A stretch of DNA of 64,000 nt, from NCBI GenBank assembly GCA_963851105.1, contig CAWKNP010000008.1, positions 647,598 to 711,597 of the forward strand, given 5' to 3'. Shown piece after piece: positions 46,652 to 55,653 of the stretch; the stretch's first letter is position 1; each line of letters opens with the position of its first letter. Position numbers and translations under genes: made by a program. The notes under the pieces were generated by a model. The model did not search any database and was not told where the DNA came from. It was given only the letters and a program-made list of their open reading frames with translations. This DNA comes from DATARN01 sp963851105 (lineage in GTDB: Bacteria > Actinomycetota > Acidimicrobiia > Acidimicrobiales > Palsa-688).

Positions 46652-47869
46652 TCAGTGATGGGCGTCTTTCGCTCCGCCCGTCTCCGGTTCCACCTCGAGC
46701 AGTAGGCCGTCGATGGCGACCACCCGGATCCGATCACCCATCTTGATCGGCGTGGCCCGATTCGTGCGCGCCTGCCACGGAGCCCCCCGCACCTCCACGG
46801 TGCCCTCGGGTTCCACCGATGCCAATGCGACGCCCATTTCCCCGACCAACGACTGGCGACCGATCGTCGGCGTCGAGAATCGGGCGCGGGTCATGGCCGG
46901 CATGCCCGCCACCATGAACAGGGGCGTCCCGAGGATTCCGGCGGCGAGGGCCAGCACCGATGGGTGGACACCCCGGTACAGGAACAGGGACCCGATCACC
47001 ACGCAGACGCCCCCGAATGCGCTCCACGCCCGGGGCACTCCGGCCTGCAGATCCACCGTGAAGCCGAAGACGGCGGCGCCGAGGAGGAGCAACGCCCACA
47101 TCCGGATGGGCAGCACGCCGAGGCCGTACGACGCCAGGATCAGCGCGCCGGTGCCGCAGAAGGCGCCGATGCCGATGCCGGCGGTAAAGAACTCCATGAT
47201 GATCAGCAGCAGCCCGATCAGCACCATGAGGTAGGCGACCGAGGGACTGGCCGCGGTGTGGAGCAACTGCTGCAGGAGGTTCAGCTTCTCGAAGCGGACC
47301 GCCACGGTCGGCTGCCGGCGCGGCTGACCGTTGGTCCTCACGACCTCGGCGGTGTGCAGCACGTGGTCACCGACCGTTTTCCCGTCCAGGTTGACGATGA
47401 AATCGCCCAGGGTGGGCTGCGGGGTGACCGTCGTTACCCCGGCCGTGGCCGCCTGCTGGTCATTCAGTGTGTGCCCCGAGGCCGGGCCGACCCGGGTCCC
47501 GGGCGCCAAGGCGCGAAGCGGCGCCGCCTGGAAGATGGCGAAAGCGGCATTGAGGGCCCGGCTGCCGTTCGGGCCGACCCAGACGGCGACCGGCACCGGC
47601 GCGGCGGCGATGGCGGCAGTCAGGTGCTGCAGGACGGCCGGGGAAACGACGCCGCCGCCGCTGTTGAGCTGCACGACGAGCGCGACCGCGTGGCCCTGGT
47701 CGGCACCGGTCACGGCCCGCTCGAGGAAGTCGACCTGGATGGGATCGATGAGGCCGTTGATCTGGACCACGTCGATGTGGCCGATCGGGGCGGCCGCGGC
47801 GGTGGCGGCGGTGCCGGGAGCGCCGAATGCCGTCAGGCCGACCACAGCGAAGGCAAGGCTTACGACCAC
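46652..47869 (-). CDS. NfeD-type membrane-bound ClpP-class serine protease homologue
   Basis: A 405-residue protein. An N-terminal signal segment is followed by a ClpP-like domain with INGLIDPIQVDFLERAV and VVQLNSGGGVVSPAVL. The usual nucleophilic Ser region is PGTRVGPASGHTL. About four membrane helices follow (for example AYLMVLIGLLLIIMEFFTAG), then a C-terminal NfeD OB-fold domain ending near RIRVVAIDGLLLEVEP. Such proteins work with membrane-quality-control slipins, and none is nearby. It starts 38 bases from the divergent ATPase gene. Confidence 0.88.
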   Translation of the reverse strand: MVVSLAFAVVGLTAFGAPGTAATAAAAPIGHIDVVQINGLIDPIQVDFLERAVTGADQGHAVALVVQLNSGGGVVSPAVLQHLTAAIAAAPVPVAVWVGPNGSRALNAAFAIFQAAPLRALAPGTRVGPASGHTLNDQQAATAGVTTVTPQPTLGDFIVNLDGKTVGDHVLHTAEVVRTNGQPRRQPTVAVRFEKLNLLQQLLHTAASPSVAYLMVLIGLLLIIMEFFTAGIGIGAFCGTGALILASYGLGVLPIRMWALLLLGAAVFGFTVDLQAGVPRAWSAFGGVCVVIGSLFLYRGVHPSVLALAAGILGTPLFMVAGMPAMTRARFSTPTIGRQSLVGEMGVALASVEPEGTVEVRGAPWQARTNRATPIKMGDRIRVVAIDGLLLEVEPETGGAKDAHH

Positions 47870-47907
47870 GATTACTCTGCGGATGACGACCTCCAGGAGG
47901 AGACGGA

Positions 47908-48975
47908 TTGGATCCAGGAGCGTTTTGCGCTCAGGCCCGGCTACTCATCGTCGCCGGGAAGGGCGGAGTCGGCAAGACGACCGTCACCGCAACCCTGGCG
48001 CGTATGGCGGCGCGCACCGGTCTCGACGCTCTGATCATCGACATGGAGGGCAAGAGCGGCCTCGGGAACATCTTCGGCCACACCGGTACCTTGACCTACC
48101 ACGAGGTCGTCCTGGCCAAGGGTTCCGCGCCTGGTGAAGGGGAGATCCGGGCGCGGACGCTGACGCCGGACGACGCCCTCCTCGAGTACCTGAGCGATCA
48201 CGGGATGACCAGGATCTCCAAGCGGCTGGCGAGCAGCGGAGCACTCGACGTCGTGGCCACCGCCGCCCCGGGCATCAAGGACATCCTCGTCCTCGGCAAG
48301 GTCAAGCAGCTCGAGCGGGCTTCGGCCAACGGGTCCGCGGGCGCCGCCGACCTGATCATCCTGGACGCGCCGGCGGCTGGCCACGCCTTCACGTTTCTGG
48401 CCAGCGCCCAGGGGCTCCTGGATGCCGTCAGCGTCGGTCCCATCCGGGCCCAGGCCGCCGATGTGCTGGAGATGCTGACCGATCCGACCCGTTGCCAGGT
48501 CATGTTGGTCACCCTGCCCGAGGAGACACCCGTCAACGAGGTCGTCGAGACGGCGTTCCGCTTGGAGGACAAGGTGGGCGTGCATCTGACGCCTGTCGTC
48601 GTCAACGGCCTGTACCCCCATCTCGACCTGGCCGCCGACCCGGCTTCGGCCGCGGCCGAAGCCGGCGTGGCCCTCACCGGCGAGGAGATCGAATGCCTGC
48701 GACGGGCGGCGGGGTTCCGCACGCACCGCCAGCAACTCCAGGCCGAGCAGACCGAACGCCTGGCCGAGGCGCTGCCGCTGGCGCAGCTCCACCTGCCGTT
48801 CCTGTTCACGACCGAGTTGGGCGAGACGGAGATCGAGGTCCTCGCCACCGCGCTGGCGGCGGCACTGGGCACGCTCCCCGCACCGTATCTGGCGGCCGCC
48901 GGGAGTGCTGAGGACGCCGGGACCGACGGCGGCGGCGACGCGGTGGCACCTGTCGCCGAGGGCGGTTCTTCGTGA
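47908..48975 (+). CDS. ArsA/Get3-family ATPase, first of a pair
   Basis: A 355-residue P-loop ATPase: LLIVAGKGGVGKTTVTATLA is the deviant Walker A, LIIDMEGKSGLGNIF the switch I region and LIILDAPAAGHAFTFL switch II. Mycobacteria carry an equivalent tandem pair next to whiB4. Its function is not settled there; such pairs have been proposed to be redox or anion related. The start is a TTG at 47908 with CAGGAGG about 13 bases upstream. The stop overlaps the GTG of the second ATPase by four bases. Confidence 0.88.
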   Translation: MDPGAFCAQARLLIVAGKGGVGKTTVTATLARMAARTGLDALIIDMEGKSGLGNIFGHTGTLTYHEVVLAKGSAPGEGEIRARTLTPDDALLEYLSDHGMTRISKRLASSGALDVVATAAPGIKDILVLGKVKQLERASANGSAGAADLIILDAPAAGHAFTFLASAQGLLDAVSVGPIRAQAADVLEMLTDPTRCQVMLVTLPEETPVNEVVETAFRLEDKVGVHLTPVVVNGLYPHLDLAADPASAAAEAGVALTGEEIECLRRAAGFRTHRQQLQAEQTERLAEALPLAQLHLPFLFTTELGETEIEVLATALAAALGTLPAPYLAAAGSAEDAGTDGGGDAVAPVAEGGSS

Positions 48976-50079
48976 GTACGGCATCGGTGCCGCCGGGCCT
49001 CGAGGAACTGATCCGGGAGCGCACCATCATTGTGTGCTGCGGATCGGGCGGCGTCGGCAAGACGACCGCGGCGGGCGCCATCGCGGTGGCGGGCGCCCAA
49101 CTGGGCCGCCGCACCTGCGTGGTGACCATCGACCCCGCCAAGCGGCTGGCGGACGCCCTCGGGCTCGACTCGCTCACCAACGAGCCCGGCCGGATCTCCG
49201 GCGACTGGCCCGATCGCGGCGAGCTGTGGGCCCTCATGCTCGACACCAAAACGACGTTCGACGACTTGGTGGCGCGCTATGCCTCGTCCGAGGAGCAAGC
49301 GGCCCTCATCCTCAGCAACCATCTCTACCGCAACATCGCAGGGGCCCTGTCCGGCACCCAGGAGTACATGGCGATGGAGAAGCTCCACGAGTTGTACGAC
49401 GAAGGCCGTTTCGACCTGATCGTGGTCGACACCCCACCGACCCGCAACGCCCTCGACTTCCTCGACGCCCCCCGGCGGCTGACCCGCTTCCTCGACAACC
49501 GCATATTCCGGCTGCTGATCATGCCCGCCCGGACGTACATGAAGATGGTGGGGGTCGCGACCCAGGCCTTCCTTCGGACGGTAGCCAAGGTGGTCGGATC
49601 CGACGTGGTCAAGGACGCGGTCGACTTTTTCACCGCCTTCGAGGGGATGGAGCAGGGCTTCCGCGACCGGGCGCAACGGGTCCTCGAGCTGCTGTCGGAG
49701 CCGCTGACGGCGTTCGTTCTGGTGGCCGCGCCCAGGCGCGACGCCATCCAAGAGGCACTGTTCTTCGCCGAGCGGCTGGAGGAGTCCGACATCGAGGTGC
49801 AGGCCCTGGTGCTCAACCGGATGCATCCCCGCTTCGGCCCGGTCCCCTCGGTGCTGACGAGCGAGCGAGGCATCAGCGGTTCGGTCGGCCTCGGCCCTGC
49901 TCGCCCTGCTCGCCAACGTGCGCGATCTCGACGGCATCGCCGAGCGCGAGGAGCGGTATCTGAAGAACCTCACCCGTCAGGTGGCGCCCGCGCCCGTCGT
50001 TCGGGTCCCGCTGCTCGACGATGACGTCCACGACCTCGACGGGCTCCGCCAGGTGGCGGTCCACCTGCTGGCCGGCTAA
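48972..50079 (+). CDS. ArsA/Get3-family ATPase, second of a pair, with a late frameshift
   Basis: Paralogue of the preceding gene: IIVCCGSGGVGKTTAAGAIA is the P-loop, TIDPAKRLADALGL follows, and switch II is LIVVDTPPTRNALDFLD. At about 49858-49880, in a repetitive GAGCGAGCGAGG stretch, the good protein sequence moves to the next frame. There it continues ALLALLANVRDLDGIAEREE and ends HLLAG with a TAA at 50077. Read without the change, the frame would end at 50024 with an unnatural Arg-rich tail. The length remainder fits one inserted or two lost bases. Confidence 0.85.
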
Positions 50080-50082
50080 GCG

Positions 50083-50469
50083 CTAGCCGTGATCGTGGTT
50101 GTCGCCGGCGTTGTTGTTCTTGCTCTCGTCGCGCGGTAGCAGGGCGGCCGCGGCTTCCTCGATCGTCTCGGCCACGGTCACGATGCGGTCGAAGCCGGTC
50201 GTGCGCAGCAGTCGGGTGAGGGTAGGGCGGTTGCAGGCCACCGCCACGTCGCCGCCCAGTTCCCGAGCCCGGCGGATGCCCCCGATGAGGGCACCGAGCC
50301 CGGCCGAATCGACGAACGGGACGCCAGACATGTCGATGAGCAGGCGGGGACTTGAGGCCAGCTCGGCCAAGGTCTGACGGAACTGGCTGACCGTGAAGGC
50401 GTCCAATTCGCCCACCGGTCGGCAAATGGTGAGCCCGTTATCGGTGTGATCGAGCTCGATGTTCAGCAC
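50083..50469 (-). CDS. STAS-domain anti-sigma factor antagonist
   Basis: A 128-residue single STAS domain. CRPVGELDAFTVSQFRQTL opens the fold and FVDSAGLGALIGGIRRAREL carries the phosphorylatable Ser. A hydrophilic tail rich in Asn and Asp (ESKNNNAGDNHDHG) is unusual. GTG at 50469 has GGGGAGGA just upstream. No kinase partner lies beside it, so it probably works with an RsbW-like protein encoded elsewhere, perhaps one of the two in this window. Confidence 0.88.
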   Translation of the reverse strand: MLNIELDHTDNGLTICRPVGELDAFTVSQFRQTLAELASSPRLLIDMSGVPFVDSAGLGALIGGIRRARELGGDVAVACNRPTLTRLLRTTGFDRIVTVAETIEEAAAALLPRDESKNNNAGDNHDHG

Positions 50470-50553
50470 ACGTCCTCCCCGGGCGGGGCTGGGGATTACA
50501 GCCTGCGTGCCTCGGATGGTACCCATCCTAAGACGAGCGCTACCCTCGCCGTT

Positions 50554-51000
50554 GTGACGGAGATCCTCGTGGCGAGCGATGCCGAGTGGGTGCGGGAGCA
50601 ATTGCGGTCTGTTCTGGCCACCTCCGACACCAAGATCCGGATGGTGAGCACGGGCGCCCGGGTGCGCCCGGCGGTGCGCCGGCGGCCTCCTGACCTGGTC
50701 ATTGTCGACTTCCAGATCGGCAACATGGGCGGCATGGCCGTCTGCGTCGACCTGCGGTTGGAAGAAAGCGCGGGCCGACTGGGGCATGTCAAGGTCATCA
50801 TGTTGCTGGATCGGCGGGCCGATGTCTTCCTCGCCCGCCGCTCGGGCGCCGAGGGTTGGATTATCCGGCCCCTCGACCCGATCCGGCTGCGCCGGGCTAC
50901 CCAGAAGGTGCTCGACGGCGAGAACTACTACGACGAGTCGTACAAACCCAATCCGGTCCTCGTTGCGCCGTCGGGTAGCATCACCGCTGCCGGGAAGTAG
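50554..51000 (+). CDS. Stand-alone receiver-domain response regulator
   Basis: A 148-residue single receiver domain: TEILVASDAEWVREQLRSVL opens it, the phosphorylatable Asp is in PDLVIVDFQIGNMGG, and the last part is GAEGWIIRPLDPIRLRRATQ. The usual Lys-Pro near the end reads RPLDP, so the conserved Lys is missing. GTG at 50554 follows a TACCCT box by seven bases, suggesting a leaderless message. The 3' end overlaps the first ten bases of the tRNA-Pro gene. Confidence 0.82.
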   Translation: MTEILVASDAEWVREQLRSVLATSDTKIRMVSTGARVRPAVRRRPPDLVIVDFQIGNMGGMAVCVDLRLEESAGRLGHVKVIMLLDRRADVFLARRSGAEGWIIRPLDPIRLRRATQKVLDGENYYDESYKPNPVLVAPSGSITAAGK

Positions 51001-51068
51001 CGCAGCTTGGTTAGCGCGCAGCGTTCGGGACGCTGAGGCCGGGGGTTCAAATCCCCCCTTCCCGACCA
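50991..51068 (+). tRNA. tRNA-Pro (CGG anticodon)
   Basis: The acceptor CGGGAAG pairs perfectly with CTTCCCG. The anticodon stem CAGCG/CGCTG encloses TTCGGGA, giving CGG; the T-arm is GGGGGTTCAAATCCCCC, and ACCA is encoded. The 3' 52 bases recur at 53703-53754. Confidence 0.96.
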
Positions 51069-51195
51069 GGAAATCGGCTGGTCAGGGCGTCGTCCGGGCC
51101 TTGGAGCCTGTCGATCGGTCGCCATCCAGCCACCAGACGCCAAATACCGACCGACGACGCCCCAGCCACTCCAGCAGTCCCCCTGAGACTGGCCC

Positions 51196-52983
51196 TCAGG
51201 GGGAAACAGTGATTGTGGCCGTGAGCGAGAAGTCGGTGGCGGCCTTGGTGGCGGGATTTCGAGTCCGAGAACGGAACGAGTAACTCCCCGCACCACCGTC
51301 GGGTGTGAACGTAGCGCTAAACCCGGTGGTCGACGTCAGGGTCTTCCACGGCAACCAGGTGGTCGCCCGGGGCCGCTCGATCTGCACATCTTCCACCAGA
51401 CCGGAGGGTAGGTCGGGCGACGCCGCCTTTATGGTGAACGACGACGACGTCGTCCCGTTCGCAGGCGACACGATCACCGGCACTCCGACCCGGGCGGTAT
51501 CGGTCGACTGGGTGTCCTTCACGGTATACCATCCGGCACCCGCTAGCGACACCAGGTACGAGCCGCCGGGCGCGATGGACCCGGAGTCAAACAGGCCCAA
51601 CCCCGTGGCGTCCGTCACCGAATGGGCTTTGGTCGACGAAAGAGTCACATGCCAGGCGGTGGCCAGATCCTGGACCGTGTGGATCGGTGTCTGACCCATG
51701 CTGGTGTCGCTCACCTGGCTGGGGCAGACCTGCTCGACCACGTTGTTGTTGCCCGAGATCCAAACGTGGCCCTCACCAAGCGAGCCGATCGCGAAGGGCA
51801 GCGGGATCGCCTGTGGCCCCGAAACCATGGACCACGCCCTACCATTCCAGTGCTCGACCAGGGCACCGGCCTGGTCGTCGCCCGTAGCCCACACATCGGA
51901 GGAGGACAGGGCGACGACATGGCGGGGCCGGCTCACGCCCGTCAGGGGCACAACCATGGGGACGAGCGTCCAGCTAGTCCCATCCCAGTGCATGCTCTGG
52001 GCCCTTTCGATGGTGCTGCCAGGATCGGCGTCAAAGCCGACCGCCCAGGCATCGGTAGGCGAAAGGGCCACCACGCCGTGCAGCAGGTTCTGGTACGCCG
52101 AGGGGTTCGGGGTGGGGACCGCCTGCCATGTGGTGCCGTCGAAGTGCAGCGCCAGGTTGGTCGTGTTGCTCTGAGGCAGATAGGTCGCGCCCACGGCCCA
52201 AATGTCGCCGCCGGGGACAATGTTGGCGTAACGCAGTTCGACATTGGCCGGCGGGTTCGGGTACGCCGTCCACGACGTGCCGTCCCAGTGGTCCAGAACC
52301 GCGTTCTCATGGGCCCGGACGCCGACGGTGCCCACCGCCCAGATGTCATTGGTGCTGCGGATGGCGATGCCCTGCAGGAACGCCAGGGACCCGGTGACCC
52401 CCGTCGGGGGCGGCGGAGTTGGCATGGGCACCGACGTCCACTGGGTGCCGTTCCAGTGCTCGGAAATCGTGGAGTCGCCCGCGCCCCGCCCGACGGCCCA
52501 CACGTCGTTGGCGTTGACCGACGCCACCGCGAACAGCACTCCGGGCAGGCTCGGGGCGGGCGAGACCGTCCACGATGTCCCGTCAAAGTGTTCGATCTGG
52601 CTGGTGGCAGGGGATATGCCTACCGAGCCGACGGCCCACACATTGTTGGCCGCAATGGGGTCGAAGGCCAGGAGCCGGGTGCCCGCCGGTCCGGGCGTGA
52701 CGGTGGTGCTGAGCGATGGGCCGCAGGCGGGGACGGGGAAGCTGGTCGCCGCACCGGTCGCTCCCGCGGGTCCGACGCCGACCAGCGCCAGCCCGACCAC
52801 GGATACGGCCATCACGACCGCCAACCGCGAAATGCGAATCGAACGGCCTCGGAGCGAACCCACTCGGTGTGAACCCACTCGGTGTGAACCCACTCGGTGT
52901 GAACCCACTCGGTGTGAACCCACTCGGTGTGAACCCACTCGGTGTGAACCCACTCGGTGTGAACCCACTCGGTGTGAACTCAT
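51196..52983 (-). CDS. Secreted beta-propeller-like repeat protein with an SHRVG-repeat N-terminus
   Basis: A 595-residue protein. Eight tandem SHRVG pentapeptides at residues 3-42 precede a basic segment and a signal peptide (SRLAVVMAVSVVGLALVGVG). The mature part has at least six repeats built on NDVWAVG and HWDGTSWT, as in kelch/propeller families. The C-terminal 200 residues start with a cupredoxin-like LTATWH-type region (TAWHVTLSSTKAHSV, SGSIAPGGSYLVSLAGAGWY) and end in an Ig-like domain. Function unknown. ATG at 52983 opens the repeats; internal GTGs in each repeat are alternative starts. Confidence 0.75.
   Translation of the reverse strand: MSSHRVGSHRVGSHRVGSHRVGSHRVGSHRVGSHRVGSHRVGSLRGRSIRISRLAVVMAVSVVGLALVGVGPAGATGAATSFPVPACGPSLSTTVTPGPAGTRLLAFDPIAANNVWAVGSVGISPATSQIEHFDGTSWTVSPAPSLPGVLFAVASVNANDVWAVGRGAGDSTISEHWNGTQWTSVPMPTPPPPTGVTGSLAFLQGIAIRSTNDIWAVGTVGVRAHENAVLDHWDGTSWTAYPNPPANVELRYANIVPGGDIWAVGATYLPQSNTTNLALHFDGTTWQAVPTPNPSAYQNLLHGVVALSPTDAWAVGFDADPGSTIERAQSMHWDGTSWTLVPMVVPLTGVSRPRHVVALSSSDVWATGDDQAGALVEHWNGRAWSMVSGPQAIPLPFAIGSLGEGHVWISGNNNVVEQVCPSQVSDTSMGQTPIHTVQDLATAWHVTLSSTKAHSVTDATGLGLFDSGSIAPGGSYLVSLAGAGWYTVKDTQSTDTARVGVPVIVSPANGTTSSSFTIKAASPDLPSGLVEDVQIERPRATTWLPWKTLTSTTGFSATFTPDGGAGSYSFRSRTRNPATKAATDFSLTATITVSP
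52856..52975. repeat. 15-bp tandem repeat, eight perfect copies
   Basis: GAACCCACTCGGTGT is repeated eight times without a change. On the minus strand it encodes SHRVG in frame at the beginning of the secreted protein. Copy-number change would lengthen or shorten the N-terminus by five residues without breaking the frame. Confidence 0.97.
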
Positions 52984-53650
52984 TATCGTTCCCCCATTAT
53001 CCCGCCTGAACGACGGCCCTGTCGAACATCTACTGGTAGAGCGCGTACTCAGCCGCAACGCCGGCAACTTGGGTTCGGTTGGTCGCCACGCCTTGGACCG
53101 CCCCCTTTTCGGATGGGACGACCACCGCCGCCGTGACCAAGCCAAGCCGTGCCAAGGGGACTCCGAACCGCTGTATCGTCATTGCACTCAAATGTGATTC
53201 GGACTTCCCCGCACGTCTACTGGCACGAGGACTTTATCCGAACGGCTCGACAGGCGGAGCCCGGTTGCCGAACCTGTCCCTCGGACCTTGCGGGTCCAAT
53301 CGCCACGGCGCACGCAGTTGACCGGTTCGTTCAGGATTCGGCCTTCCCGTCCGCTCAGCTAATTCGAGCCTCCTCCGGTCAATAAGCCACCGTTATAGGT
53401 TGACCCAGAGATCCGCCCGAGCCCCCATGACCCACCCCCCACCTGAACGTCACCTCCACACGACTCGTCGGACTGGGGCGAAGCCCATAAGGGGACGAAC
53501 GGGGAATTTCCTCCGTTGCCAGTGGAAATCCCGGTAGATTTCGGGCGTGTCCCCGGCGCACACAGACCAAGTCCCTCCTCGTCCAATGCGCATCGCGTTC
53601 CAACCGAGTTTGTCCGAGAACGACGCCAAACACTGTCCCAGCAACCAGGT
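52984..53650. other. Low-density stretch inside the island
   Basis: About 670 bases without a convincing gene. Several short frames exist on both strands but none has a ribosome site, codon pattern or recognisable motif. The composition is slightly more AT-rich than the surroundings, for example around 53180. Confidence 0.5.
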
Positions 53651-53688
53651 CAGTCCGGGTCAGTCCGGGTCAGTCCGGGTCAGTCCGG
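53651..53688. repeat. 10-bp tandem repeat, almost four copies
   Basis: CAGTCCGGGT is repeated, the fourth copy lacking its last two bases, directly before the tRNA-Pro fragment. Confidence 0.92.
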
Positions 53689-53702
53689 CAGATCCGGTTG
53701 TG

Positions 53703-53753
53703 GCAGCGTTCGGGACTCTGAGGCCGGGGGTTCAAATCCCCCCTTCCCGACCA
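53703..53753 (+). pseudogene. 3' fragment of tRNA-Pro (right-hand attachment repeat)
   Basis: It begins in the anticodon arm (GCAGCGTTCGGGAC) and runs through the T-arm to the encoded CCA. One base differs from the intact gene (T for G after GGGAC). The 5' half is absent, so it is not a working tRNA. Confidence 0.9.
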
Positions 53754-53930
53754 GTGAGCGACAGATCTCCAAACCCCAGGTTCGAGAAGCTCGTGGGCGC
53801 GTTCGCCCAGCTCTCGCCGGAGGACCAAGACCTGGTCCTCGCCTTGGTCTCGCGCTTCGTCCACGGTCCCCCGACACCCGATGTGGCAGAATTCGCTGGT
53901 GACGTTGCCTTCATGGACTTCGACGAATGA
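53754..53930 (+). CDS. Possible 58-residue protein beginning in the tRNA fragment
   Basis: The GTG follows the CCA of the tRNA fragment directly. The peptide contains RFEKLVGAFAQLSPEDQDLV and is acidic and helical, like the tail of HTH regulators or a small antitoxin. I do not recognise it. No clear ribosome site can be seen, because the tRNA fragment occupies the leader. Confidence 0.35.
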   Translation: MSDRSPNPRFEKLVGAFAQLSPEDQDLVLALVSRFVHGPPTPDVAEFAGDVAFMDFDE

Positions 53931-53992
53931 CGGAGGGCAGGGGGATAGGACCGGCCTAGGCGGCACGTCTCTGGTTGACGGCATCTACAGGG

Positions 53993-54037
53993 CCAAAGTG
54001 CTGCCAAACGACCGTCCTACGTCACTTTGCAGCAGGA
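53993..54037. repeat. Dispersed 45-bp palindromic repeat, copy B
   Basis: Same length and ends as the element at 23086-23130 (CCAAAGTGCTGC ... GCAGCAGGA), with about 12 differences, mostly in the middle. TGCTGC/GCAGCA arms are kept. It lies in a gene-poor stretch between the tRNA-Pro fragment and the LuxR remnant. Confidence 0.8.
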
Positions 54038-54201
54038 AGCAGGCACTGTGGTTGCTCCGGCTTGGGAGGGGCGGGCCGAGCGCCCCGCGATGGGACAAAT
54101 GTCCTACGCAAGTGCGGAGCTTCCGCTCTATTCCTCGGCGGGGCCCGAGGTACATAGTCGGACGCGTGTGATACGCGGCGACTGGCCAACTCGACTCCTG
54201 A

Positions 54202-54324
54202 TCGGCGGCAGGCCTGTCCAAGAGCACGGTGCGCAACTGCCTCTCGTCGGCCATCCAGAAGGCGGGCACCCGCAACCGCATCGAGGCGGCCCAGTCGGCC
54301 CGCCAGCGGGCTGGATATAGAGTC
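54202..54324 (+). pseudogene. Remnant of a LuxR/NarL-type HTH protein
   Basis: After a TGA at 54199-54201 the frame reads AAGLSKSTVRNCLSSAIQK, then RNRIEAAQSARQRAGYR. This is the recognition helix and end of a LuxR-type HTH domain (compare the family pattern STVRNYLSSAIQKL). Nothing of the receiver or the first half of the HTH domain is found upstream. Confidence 0.6.
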
Positions 54325-54423
54325 CCTCAGCCCCGGCTGCTCTTGGACTGGCGTCCGTCTCCGCGGGTCCGGCGGTCCGACGGTCCTGCGGTCGGGTGGC
54401 CCCGCGGCGGGATCTTCGTCATG

Positions 54424-55174
54424 TCAGGCGGCCATCGTGTTGCTCACTGCAACTGCGGCCCAAACCACCGCGCCCAGCGCCACCGTGGCCGCGGCGACGG
54501 CGTCGGTGATCGGGGCCAGGCTGACCGGCGCCCACGAGTAGCAGACGGCGGTGACCACGCTGGCGGCCAGGGACGTGAGGGCCAGGCCGGCCACGGCACC
54601 CGGCACCGGCGCCCGGGGCCCGCCGGTGCCCACGTAGAACGCAAGGAGGGCCGCGACCTTCAGCGCCAGGAGAACCGACAGCACGAGCAGGGACCGCCGG
54701 CGGGAGAAGGTGCCGTAAAGCAGCAGGTAGCTGAGCGTGCCGACGGGCGGGCTCAGGTACAGCGCGGCGAGGTAGCGCAACCGCCCGATGGCGGCGACGG
54801 CGACCACCATGGCGGCCAGCAGGACGGCGAAGCTGCCGGCGAAGGACGCGTTGCGCACCGCACGGGTGACGTTGCGGTCCGCCCCCAGGCGCGCCAGGCC
54901 CCCGGTGACCACCGCCAGCAGCAGGAGCGCGTCGAGGGTGGCATGGGCGGACAGGGCCAGTGGTGCGTAGGGGTGCGAGGCGGCCGCGACCTGGGTGATC
55001 TCGGTCGGATCCGCCTGGGCTCGCTGGATCATGGCGGCAACGCCGGGGATGGCGAGGACGGCAGCCGCCGCCGGGAACCGAGGGCGCGGGCCGCAGGGTG
55101 GGGCCGGCAACCAGTTCGAGCACCACGACGACCGATAGCGCGACGACCGCTGCGAGCAGCCTCGACCCGGTCAC
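54424..55174 (-). CDS. Integral membrane protein, frameshifted near the N-terminus
   Basis: A protein of about 250 residues with roughly six membrane helices (for example RLLAAVVALSVVVVLELVAG at the start, then ALLLLAVVTGGLARL and a C-terminal VAAATVALGAVVWAAVAV). The first helix is in one frame from the GTG at 55174, which overlaps the upstream stop (GTGA). The rest is in the next frame from about 55100 onward (PRFPAAAAVLAIPGVAAMI). The change falls in a GGCCCCACCC stretch, and the total length has one extra base. Function unknown; it is last in a three-gene operon. Confidence 0.6.
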
Positions 55175-55653
55175 CGTGAGATGTCGAGCTTGCAGGCGCC
55201 GGGACCCTGGCACCCGCTGAATGTCACCGTCGTGCCGTCGTGGACGGCGGCGAAACGCAAGCGGAACGGGTCGCGGGGGTCGGGCCCGGCTTGGCCGCTG
55301 TCGACGCTCTGGGTCAAATCGACCGTCTGGCTCAGGGTGATATTCATGCCGGGGCTGTCGGCGACGCGGCGGAACACGACCACATGGACGCCGTTGGGCA
55401 CAATGAAGGTGCACCCGGCGCCGAGCGCTACGACGAGGCGGCCGCCCTGCAGGCAGGTGGGACCGCCCCGGCGAATGTCGGCGGCCGTCAGTGTCCTTGG
55501 CGCGAAGACGTCCTCGACGAGGCCCAGATGGGACTCCGGCGGCGAGCCCACCGCGTCGTGGGGGTACAAGACCGTCGAACCCGAGACCACGACCGCGATG
55601 AACACGGTGACCAGGAGCGCCCCGGACACGGCGAGGCGCGGGCCTCGGATCAC
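55171..55653 (-). CDS. Exported protein of unknown function
   Basis: A 160-residue protein with an N-terminal helix (LAVSGALLVTVFIAVVVSG) and an extracytoplasmic beta-rich domain containing three cysteines (GGPTCLQGG, GAGCTFIVP and SGCQGPGACKL has two). GTG at 55653 overlaps the previous stop, and its own stop overlaps the next GTG. No family recognised. Confidence 0.65.
   Translation of the reverse strand: MIRGPRLAVSGALLVTVFIAVVVSGSTVLYPHDAVGSPPESHLGLVEDVFAPRTLTAADIRRGGPTCLQGGRLVVALGAGCTFIVPNGVHVVVFRRVADSPGMNITLSQTVDLTQSVDSGQAGPDPRDPFRLRFAAVHDGTTVTFSGCQGPGACKLDISR

Larger units (their letters stand above)
51018..53754. mobile_element. Small genomic island bounded by duplicated tRNA-Pro 3' ends
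   Basis: The last 51 bases of tRNA-Pro plus one following G (51018-51069) recur at 53703-53754 with a single mismatch and in the same orientation. This is the attL/attR geometry left when an element integrates into the 3' end of a tRNA gene. The 2.6 kb between them holds one secreted-protein gene and low-density sequence, and no integrase is visible. It is therefore a remnant, a passenger moved by an integrase in trans, or a segmental duplication. Confidence 0.55.

Noticed and set aside
53359..53644. Three overlapping short minus-strand frames
   Set aside because: They overlap each other in different frames and lack ribosome sites or recognisable motifs.
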